Below are positions 48,560 to 56,944 of a stretch of DNA of 64,000 bases, piece by piece. This DNA is from Calliopum simillimum. Lineage: Eukaryota; Arthropoda; Insecta; Diptera; Lauxaniidae. A model generated the notes under the pieces. The model did not search any database and was not told the origin of the DNA. It saw only the letters and a program-made list of their open reading frames with translations. Every line of letters begins with the position of its first letter. The stretch's first letter is position 1. Location of the stretch: positions 49,193,722-49,257,721 of the forward strand of contig OX638372.1 of NCBI GenBank assembly GCA_951812925.1, in the 5' to 3' direction. The position numbers and the translations under genes were made by a program.

Positions 48560-50205
48560 TACACTGAAAAAAAAGAGAATCATTGAAATTATCGTTTTCG
48601 TATTAAATCTAACAGTTTTTATTATTAAAAGCAGTCAATGGGACCCGTATTTTTAAAACAATCATTTTGAAATTATTATATCAATGGTATGTTTTTACTA
48701 TCGATTTAATGGTATGAGAGCATTGATTCAATAGCACGTCTTATTAATGCGTTTATAGTTTGTACCTTTAAATTTATGTGGGGACACTATTATTCCAATA
48801 GTTGTTTACTGTCGTTACACCATTGAAATATTTTGATATTATCATGGACATAATAGTATATCTTAGTTTTTGTACTAATGTACAACGCGATGATAATATT
48901 AATCCAATAGTATGTCTGATGGCTCACATTGAATTAATGTGATGCCGCTATTAATTCAATAGTATATTTGATAGATTGTACCATTGAATTAATATGATGA
49001 TACCATTATTTCACTAGTTTGTGTTATTGAAATTGAAAACACAAATAAATCTTTTTTTTTTTTTACTTTAGTTTGTTAGCAAAATAAAAATAACTAATAC
49101 AATTTGAATATATATATATCTACATAAATGTTTTACTTTAATTAATACGTTTACATTACATAATTCAATTATTACAATAATTTTTTTGGCCAAAAATAAA
49201 ATTAAAAGTTTAACAACTTATACAAAATTCCATCATAAAAAGTTGAAAATTGGTGACATAACATCTCTATTACACAGGCCCACAAAAAAAAAAGTACCAT
49301 GCGCGAAAGATCAGACCACCTGAACTTTATGTTTTCGGGGTCGCTGAATCCGAATATGGTGTCAGAATAGCGAAGTTGGTTCGCGTTTTTTCAGAAATCA
49401 GCAATTGCGCTGAAAATTTTAGATTTTTTTCAGCATTTTTTCTGATTTCTGAAAAAACGCGAACCACCTCAACTATTCTGGCAGCATATTCGGATTCAGT
49501 GACTTTGAAAACATAAAGTTCTGGTGGTTTGATCGTTTGAATTTTTTTTTTTGGTTCTGAGCACAAACCAAAAAAAAAAAAAAAAAGTGTCCTGCGCGAA
49601 AGATCAGACCACCTGAACTTTATGTTTTTGGGGTTGCTGAATCCGAATATGGAGCCAGATTAGCAAAGTTAGTTCGCATTTTTTCAGAAACCAGCAAAAA
49701 TCAGTAATTTTCAGCGTTATTGTTGATTTCTGAAAAAACGCGAACCAACTACGCTATTCTGGCACCATATTCGGATTCAACGACCCCAAAAACATAAAGT
49801 TCAGGTGGTCTGATCTTTCGCGCATGGTATTTTTTTTTTTTTTTGTTGGCCTGTGTTATCTTCGCCTATTATAAAAATAATTGGCTAAAGGGTATGCTTA
49901 CTATTAAATTAATAGGATATCCCATCATGATTGACGTTTTTTTAATGGTTAAGATACCATTAACAGGTTAATTACATTGTACCATTAAAATAATAATGCG
50001 CCTTATAATGAAATCAATCGCATTTCTAGTAATATTAATTATGTGTATGGAATTAATAGTAATAATATTGGTACCATTAAATCAATACTGCGCAAAGTGT
50101 TAAATTTATAACAAAACTATTGTTTTAATATGAAATCTATTTGAAAAACTTACTATTGAACCAAAGACCGTACCAATAACACTGTTATTAGATATTTGTA
50201 TGAGT
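48560..50205. repeat. Degenerate array built on an attaatwyaatagtat-type phrase
   Basis: Phrases such as 'attaatccaatagtatg', 'attaattcaatagtatat' and 'taccattgaattaatatgat' recur irregularly at 48600-49030 and again at 49880-50180. The two halves are separated by the double hairpin at 49272-49856, which seems to have inserted into the array. Strongly AT-rich, no coding frame. Confidence 0.6.
49272..49856. mobile_element. Double-hairpin MITE-like element
   Basis: Outer inverted ends are acacaggcc (49272) and ggcctgtgt (49848-49856). Inside, a segment of about 120 bp (gcgcgaaagatcagaccacc, ttcggggtcgctgaatccga, ggttcgcgttttttcagaaa) occurs four times as forward, inverse, forward, inverse, giving two tandem palindromes of about 290 bp. 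The frame at 49327-49566 is a by-product. Probably a MITE whose hairpin duplicated in place, or two insertions side by side. Confidence 0.8.
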
Positions 50206-50220
50206 GTAAATGTCGTTTTT

Positions 50221-50985
50221 ATACCCTACACCCAGGGTATATTCACTTTGTCCATCCGTATGTAACGCAGAGAAGGAGGCGTGGCAGATATAGAAAAGCA
50301 CATAAATTATTGATCAGCGTCAGCTCTTGAGTAGATATAGCCATGTCCGTCTGTCTGGCTTGCTGGCTGTGTGTGAAAATACATTTTTTGGGAAAACTGA
50401 GCAAGATAATTCAATGAATTTTGGAAAACTACCTCCGTTGTCAAAGTTATCTCGTGGGATTGAAAATGAACAAAATTGGTCAACGGATACGCCAACCGCC
50501 CTTCCAAAAAATATATTCAAAATGTAACTTTAGGATTATTTTTCATGACAATGCAACCAAAATACACTTAAGTACTACGAATTTCAAGAGAAGAAACTGA
50601 ACAACTTTTAACAAGAGGGCGTGGCATCTCCCATATAAGCAAAAGCTTTAAAACGCTATTCTGAAAGCGTTTTTTATGATAATCGAACCAAATTTGACTC
50701 AGGCGCAAGAAATATAAATGCAAGCTCTCAACAAAAATTGTGTAAAATCGGACAAAAGGGCGTGGTACCTCCCATGAAAAAAACTTTGAGATAACCCAAC
50801 CAAATTTCACTCAGATACTAAGAACTATAAAGGCGAGCTCTGAGCAAAAACTGGGTGATATCGGACAAGAGAGCGTGGAACCTTCCATATAAGCAACATT
50901 TTTAAAATACTACAGTGTAGGGTATTTATTTTTTGGCCAGGCCATTAGTTATACCCTTACTAGTTCCTTTTCTTCTTAATATTCA
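50221..50985 (+). mobile_element. ATACCCTACAC-end repeat (family A), complete copy
   Basis: Starts with ataccctacac at 50221-50231 and reaches the inverse gtgtagggtat at 50915-50925. Similarity with the inverted copy (62940-63723) continues another 55 bp through ttattttttgg, caggcc and ttactagtt, so the true end lies near 50985. Internal phrases include gtaacgcagagaaggaggcg, atgtccgtctgtctggct and three degenerate units with gggcgtggc(a/t) plus tcccat. No coding capacity. The class is unresolved. Confidence 0.75.
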
Positions 50986-51230
50986 AGTATTTTCAATTTG
51001 CTTTGTGTTTAATGACATTAAATGCCAATTTGTCAAAGGTAAGAGGTCGAAGATAGACAAAATCGGTAGCTCTGCTAAGGTTGCGAAGGTTTCGACAGAA
51101 ATATGTTTAGTTTTGTATGGTAAATTATATGATCTACGGTCAGATTTAGAGCTCAGTCTCGAATTCCTGGTCGTAACGTCCCAACAGAAAATTTCAATGC
51201 GCATTCCCAAGATGCAATAGCGATGCGCGT

Positions 51231-51374
51231 CCTTCTCGCATCTAAAGAGCTGATTTGTATGCGCATATTTTCTGCGCTATAGGTAGGCAATAGGCAGCGC
51301 TTCCTTCTCGCATCTAAAGAGCTGATGCTGATGCACGTATTTTCTGCGCTATAGGTAGGCAATGTGCACCTTTA
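51231..51374. repeat. 72-bp tandem duplication
   Basis: Two copies with ccttctcgcatctaaagagc and tattttctgcgctataggta, 72 bp apart. The length is twice the 36-bp unit at 51757-51863, and the shared gcatcyaaagagc core suggests common origin. Confidence 0.85.
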
Positions 51375-51524
51375 TTTTTTTGTTTGTTTTTTTTTTTAAA
51401 TATTTTTTATTGTCATCCAAAAAGTATCCAAAGAGCATTTCTGGTAGCGAGAACGAAGCGTTTTCGGTCACGTATTTACGCACAAATCAAAATAAGTCAA
51501 TAAGTCGGCTTCGTAAGAGCGCAA

Positions 51525-51620
51525 GGATGGAGCAGTGGTCTAGCGACTGGCACTGCAATTGAGAGTTGTAGCAACCGTCAGGTCCTCGATTCAACTCCGG
51601 CCCAGACCAAACACAAAAGT
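51525..51620 (+). mobile_element. tRNA-related SINE head
   Basis: gagcagtggtctagcgactgg resembles a polymerase III A box. About 45 nt later tcctcgattcaactcc resembles a degenerate B box, followed by gcccagacca. The spacing is tRNA-like, but I could not pair an acceptor stem or anticodon arm, so a SINE or decayed tRNA is more likely than a functional gene. Sequence family differs from the copies at 19225 and 53225. Confidence 0.5.
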
Positions 51621-51756
51621 TTTTCAACTTGCAATTTTTCCAATTATAATTAATTTAGTAAAATAAAAATAATTATAATTATATCAAAAATAACATTCTG
51701 ATGAGTCTTTGTGGCGAAAGACGTAAAATTTCAATTAAAAATTGACATACAAAAAG

Positions 51757-51863
51757 CATCCAAAGAGCATTTCTGAATGCGAGAGCGATGCGCATCAAAG
51801 AGCATTTCTGAATGCGATAGCGATGCGCATCCAAAGAGCATTTCTGGTAGCGAGAACGAAACG
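51757..51863. repeat. 36-bp tandem repeat, three copies
   Basis: Unit catccaaagagcatttctga plus atgcgagagcgatgcg, with lengths 36, 35 and 36. A single further copy of the third variant is at about 51427-51462. Confidence 0.88.
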
Positions 51864-52318
51864 CTTCCTTCCAATGACATGCCAATGTTAATTTTAGCGC
51901 TTTTGGATACGAGAGACATGCGCTTAGCTGCTGCTTTAGAACGCTTTAGAAGCGCTATTGGTGCGCTCCATTCCCCATTGGGGTAACACTTTCACTTGCC
52001 TTTCAAGTGTTTGATACGTATATATACACTAAGAAAACAAGTGTCATAATTTTAACATCACTCAAGTAGTAAAAAATTTAAGTAATTAACACTAAATTTC
52101 AAACATAAATATACTTACATACGTACGAACTAAGTATTTGATGTTTTCGTAAAATTATATTTTACTAATCAAATATAGTGAAATAATAAAGTAATATTTT
52201 ATCTAAATTACCTACATTTTTCTACACGTAGAGTAAATTATACTTTCCGCCAGAAAAATATAAAACCATTTTTACTTTATAAGTAATTCTAATACAAATA
52301 TTTTTGTTTGAATAGATA

Positions 52319-53193
52319 TTGGGTGTACAACTTATAAACCGGAATTTGAGGGTGGATGTCCGTACTAACAAATATCGTGAAAGCTCAAACTTTATATATA
52401 TGTCATTTTGAAGGTACATTTGACAGCTTTCAAAATCAGTCAACAAAATAATTTTATCTTGTGTGCATCATTATTATTTTTCACGATGAATAACTTCGAA
52501 AATTGGAGAAAAAGACAGCATTTGCGGGAGGTTCTGTTGGGTCATTTTTTTGCAAAGAAAACTGCTGCGGAAGGTAATTTTTGCATCGGATCGTGACTGG
52601 GGATGAAAAATGGATCCATTACGACAACCCGAAACGCAAACATTCATATGTGAAGCTCGGACAACCAGGACCTTCCCAGCCAAAGGCAAATATCCATGGT
52701 GCCAAGGTAATGCTCTGTAATGCTCACAGGTGACCTCTATTGAACACAATTGATCCGTTTAAATAGAGCCATTGCCGAGAAACGACCGGTATATGCGACC
52801 AGACATAAAGTCATAATTTTTCAACATGACAACGTTCGGCCACATGTTGGAAGACCGGTTAAAAACTATTTGGAAAATAGTGGATGGGAAGTTTTGGCTC
52901 ACCCGCCTTATAGTCCGGACCTTGCTCCGTCTTTCATTTATTTCGCTCGATGCAAAACGCCCTCACCGGAATACGCTTCACATCAAAGCAAGGCATCCGA
53001 AATTGGATAGATTCATTTTTGGCCCCCAAGCCGGCGCAATTTTTTTGGGATGGAATTCATAAATTGCCTGAAAGATGGGGAAATGTTGTAGCTTCCAATG
53101 GACAATACTTTGAATAAAATATATTGTAACATTTTTCCACAATAAAGCATCAAATTTCGCTAAAAAATTCCGGTTTTTAAGTTGTACACCCAA
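52319..53193 (+). mobile_element. Mariner element, TIR-complete, internally deleted
   Basis: Flanked by TA at 52317-52318 and 53194-53195. The 29-bp TIRs (52319-52347 and 53165-53193) differ at one base and begin ttgggtgtacaact. Length 875 bp against about 1.3 kb for an intact mariner, so roughly a third is missing. The nearly perfect ends make it a candidate for cross-mobilisation. It belongs to a different subfamily from the element at 12947. Confidence 0.93.
52486..53117 (+). pseudogene. Mariner transposase pseudogene, internally deleted
   Basis: Starts MNNFENWRKRQHLREVLLGH (first helix-turn-helix), then jumps directly to RIVTGDEKWIHYDNPKRKHS (first catalytic Asp), skipping about 120 residues with the second DNA-binding motif. 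A further gap near 52725 loses the LLKPNETI region. The second catalytic block FQHDNVRPHVGRPVKNYLEN is intact. The third (HPPYSPDLAPS) has lost its Asp through a small deletion that also shifts frame. The normal end LPERWGNVVASNGQYFE and stop remain at 53115-53117. Confidence 0.92.
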
Positions 53194-53224
53194 TATTAGC
53201 TTAAGATACAAATTTTATGCCTCT

Positions 53225-53345
53225 TTACTCACCTACAGTAAAGTAGAGGTCTTACACGTTTGTAATTGTAAGTTAAAATAATATGTTTCTATCTATCACA
53301 CGGACAGACCCTGGTTCGAATCCTAGTGTGGTCAGTTCGATTTTT
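53225..53345 (+). mobile_element. tRNA-derived SINE fragment
   Basis: A perfect B box ggttcgaatcc lies near 53301-53313, preceded by cacacggacagaccct. A degenerate A-box region (gtagaggtcttacacg) lies about 60 nt upstream, and a T-rich tail follows. The spacer phrase taagttaaaataatatgttt is shared with the copy at 19225-19410. The excess spacing between boxes rules out a normal tRNA. Confidence 0.65.
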
Positions 53346-53600
53346 TTGTTTTGTTTGAACTATATAGCATAAAGAGCGCTCAACTTTTGCAAAAAAATTA
53401 CTATACTGTAAGTTTAATCGAAAATTTTGAATTTACTAAAATAGTGAGATAAAATGTATTTTATTGGAGAGCTGTCACTATATTGACTTGAAATTCTAGT
53501 AAAATTTACTAGAAAAAAGTGGTACGAACAATTTTTTTTTTCTTCTTGTAGGGTATTTAATTTTCGGTCAAGCCAAAGATAACACCATTATTAAGTAATT
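53346..53600 (+). repeat. Interspersed repeat family D, copy 1
   Basis: Inverted copy of 62760-62994. Shared blocks: tctagtaaaatttactagaa, aataaaatgtattttattgg-like, and the end tgtagggtatttaattttcg with caagcc. The last block resembles the outer end of family A, suggesting that D and A are parts of one compound repeat. Confidence 0.65.
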
Positions 53601-54999
53601 CCATATTCGAGTGCGCAAGTAAACACTTGCAATTTCGTAGATACACTTAAATGCAATTAAAACGATCGTGTTTGTATAACGAACAACCAGAATTCTGCGC
53701 TGATTCACATTAAAAACTGTGCGCTATTTATTTTGAGGTTTCGCATAGTTTTCCACACTTTAAGGGGGTGTGATAATAAATTTTCCATAGAAAATAGAGC
53801 AATTAAAAATATATTCAGCCAATGCATTCAGAAAGTTTTAATTTGAAATAAAATGTATTTTTTTCTCTTTAAATTTTTGTTTATTTTTTGATGAACCACA
53901 TGAAAATTAACTGCACGTTCTCATTGTACTCACTGTGGCGTGTGCGACAGCATGGGGGAATATGTTTAGGTATTTGGTTCGCAAAATATGAATAAATGAA
54001 TTTTATTACTCTTTTAAAAATTATAATTTATGTTTCTTTCTTCTTGTTTCTTCGCATGAAATATTTTATGTGGAGTTTTGTCATTTGCAGCCAATTATAA
54101 TTAATTTTGTAAATTTATGTTTTGCGAGTGTTAGAATTTTTAATTTTAAAAATTTCATTTTTCATTTTCTTTTGCTTCTTAATACTTCGTGTCCACAACA
54201 TCGAAGTGCAGAGGGTTGCAATTCAAGGTTAATGGTAAAGTTGTTAGCTTATAAGAAGGTGATGACGTTAGTGCGTGCAATTACGCCCTGCGTATGATTA
54301 CTTAATTTGAGTTGGCCGTTTGTGGTTGTTGCTCTTGGTTTTGTTGTGGTTTCATGAAAAACAAAAAAATCAATAAGAAAATAAAATGTTGTATTTAGTT
54401 TTACCACGTTTTTAGGCCAAAGTAAAGTTGTTATTGTTGTGTTTTTAAATAAACACATTTTGCTATAGCTGCCACTTTAATTATAGATTATTTTGAAGTA
54501 TGGGAAATTTTCCATTCGATTGCGCGAATATACATTTTCTGTTAAACTTGTTGAATATTTCCTAGCAAGTCCTTGAATTTTACCATTGTTTTGGGATATA
54601 AATTTTTTTTAAGGTAATCAATCTTAAATTTGATTTGGACTGTGAGTTAGATGGACTTGACCATGCAAAAAGTGAGGATCGACAACTGTGCTTAGTTTCT
54701 TGTACCTGATGACTCAGGTAAAGAATAACTGAATGTCTTTCTACCCGTAAAATCAAATAATGTTTTGCCATTCTTGGTTTTTATATCCTCTTATGTGGGT
54801 TCATTACTTGTTATTTTGCCATTTTTTAATCTGTACATCATTTTTTCAATACTGGCAGGATTTAAAAATATTCTTCTCTTTCTGTCCTGAGGCATATTTG
54901 ATATTTGCTTTTTTATTTAACTTTTTTATTTAACAACAGAAAGTGAAAGTGAAAAGGCGGGTAAAATTTCTCTGACTAAAATTGAATAATTGCCCTTTA
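53601..54999. other. No recognisable gene
   Basis: AT-rich upstream flank of the CR1-like element. Frames at 54070-54297 and 54249-54458 are short, overlap on opposite strands and show no domain. Confidence 0.4.
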
Positions 55000-55475
55000 A
55001 ATTGGACACCGAACATTGCCAATAGTTGTCTTCTATTTAGTTTCTGCACGTGTGTTTTAGTGCGAAATAAAGTTTTGATCACTCAAGCGCTTTTGAGGCT
55101 TATAATTTGGTTTTTAATAGTGATCAGTTGACTTGAATAGTTCAATAAAGTAGGAGTTGACGCGCTCAATTGAAAGAAACTCTTAAAAAAGAGAAGTTAA
55201 CTAATAAATTTGTAATCTGCCCAAACGTGAACAATGCGACGGACAAGCGTCAAATGGACGATAGCTGTCAACATCAGCTGGTCATTCAACTACAGTGCCA
55301 TCTGTGCGCAAATATCTTCAGAAATTCAACTACTGTCCCCTTTAAACTGTTTAAAGAATACTTGTTAATATTACAGTGCTCGTCATTCTGAAATAACCGG
55401 AAACTGATTACGCCAACTGATTGACATTTACATATAATTAAATAAATAAAAAACATTAAAAATCTTGCAATAAAT

Positions 55476-56777
55476 ATGCCGTGTGTTTGTGGTAAGAAAG
55501 TTGAACGTTACCATACCATCAATAAAATTGAATGTTCCAGCTGCAACGAGTGGTTTCACTGCAGTTGCGTTGACATGAAGCCAAGTGATATTGAATTCTA
55601 TGGTAAGGGCAAGTCTACATATAGATGCAAGCCATGCACTGCTTTACGTCGTTCATCGCTTCACTCCTTACCCATTGTCAGTCAATCGGAAAATTCGTCA
55701 GACACTGTTGCGGAGCAAGGTGAGTCTGTTTGTACAAATGTAGAGACCTCCCCACCAGCTGCAGCCCCACTCAATGTTTTAACTCCGGAAGATGATACAA
55801 ACGTAGTTTCTACCCCACCTACCACTGTTAAACCAAGCAGAAAAACACCGGAACATAATACGCAAACACCAACAGATCAGCCAACTACTCGTATTACTCT
55901 CGAACTGGTATACAAGGAAATTATCGATATGAAGAGGCGCTTTAATAGTGTTGCTCTTATAATCAAACAGAGTGAAAAAAAGATACTTGATGTTGTTTAC
56001 AAAAAGGCGTTGGAGCTAGACACTAAAATACTTGAAAGTGAAAAAAAGTTACTCAATGTTGTAGACACAAAAGTTTCGGAGTTAGACACTAAAATAGGTA
56101 AGCTGTGTGAACGAGTTACATCTCTAGAATCGATTTCCACACTCCCTGAACCAATTGTTTCCGATAATAATGTGGTTATTGATTTGAAGAATGAGTTAAA
56201 CAGCATGAAAGAACAGCTACACAAGCAAGAAAATTTGGCTTTAGCTTGCGATCTGCGCTTGCATGGAATACCACGCAGCAGCGAAGAAAATCTCCATGGT
56301 ATATTCAGCAGTTTATGTAGTGCTATAAATACTTCTCCTCCAACCGTATTGAGTATAAAGCGACTTCACACTACGATAAACTCAAACACTGATCCTCCCA
56401 TATTCATAAAGCTCGCTACACCGGCGTGTAAGAATGCATTTCTCAATTCGATAGCTTTATTCCGAAAATCAACAAATGACCTATTACGCCTGCATCATGT
56501 TGGTATTAATTCAAATGTTCCTATATATGTAAATGAAAGTTTGACGAAAGCAAATCAACAATTACTGAAGTCAGCTGTTCAACTAAGGAAAGAAAAAAAA
56601 CTATGGGCAGTTTTTACCAGGCGTGGGCGAGTTTATATTAAAATAAAGCAAGGTAATGCTGCATCTTGCATCAATTCATTAGAGGAACTTAATAATCAAC
56701 TTTTTCGTGGGAATAAAGCTAGTGCATCAACAGATGAAGAGACTGCATCAACAGATGAAGCAACAGAACAGCAATAA
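55476..56777 (+). CDS. Retrotransposon ORF1 protein with PHD finger and coiled coil
   Basis: 433 residues. Presumed RNA-binding/chaperone partner of the retrotransposition particle. Residues 3-54 form a C4HC3 PHD-type finger (C3, C5, C20, C23, H28, C31, C51, C54). A Ser/Thr/Pro-rich linker (60-140) follows, then a coiled coil of about 145-250 that contains two adjacent near-identical 22-residue units (SEKKILDVVYKKALELDTKI at 166 and SEKKLLNVVDTKVSELDTKI at 188). From 261 a globular region starts RLHGIPRSSEENLHGIFSSL and runs to about 405, and the tail has a duplicated ASTDEE/ASTDEA motif. PHD fingers in ORF1 are known from CR1-type elements. The start codon at 55476 puts the zinc ligands immediately after Met. 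ORF2 follows 167 bp downstream. Confidence 0.9.
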   Translation: MPCVCGKKVERYHTINKIECSSCNEWFHCSCVDMKPSDIEFYGKGKSTYRCKPCTALRRSSLHSLPIVSQSENSSDTVAEQGESVCTNVETSPPAAAPLNVLTPEDDTNVVSTPPTTVKPSRKTPEHNTQTPTDQPTTRITLELVYKEIIDMKRRFNSVALIIKQSEKKILDVVYKKALELDTKILESEKKLLNVVDTKVSELDTKIGKLCERVTSLESISTLPEPIVSDNNVVIDLKNELNSMKEQLHKQENLALACDLRLHGIPRSSEENLHGIFSSLCSAINTSPPTVLSIKRLHTTINSNTDPPIFIKLATPACKNAFLNSIALFRKSTNDLLRLHHVGINSNVPIYVNESLTKANQQLLKSAVQLRKEKKLWAVFTRRGRVYIKIKQGNAASCINSLEELNNQLFRGNKASASTDEETASTDEATEQQ

Positions 56778-56944
56778 CAGAAGCGCCAGCCGTAATATTC
56801 GGCTGCATTATTATTTTATGTATTTTTATTTTAGTATGTATAATAAGGTCAATTTTTTCAAAATTATTTTTACTTTTTTAGTAATATTATTGCAAAACGT
56901 CTTTACAATACTAGCACAGGTGGTTAGGTTTTTATTTTTTTATT

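Noticed and set aside
50307..50527. Overlapping frames on both strands near 50300-50530 and again near 63481-63712
   Set aside because: They lie in two copies of the same non-coding repeat (family A) and the translated sequences are not conserved as proteins between copies.
51525..51620. Functional tRNA gene
   Set aside because: Polymerase III boxes are only approximate, and I could not pair an acceptor stem or an anticodon arm; SINE or decayed tRNA is more likely.
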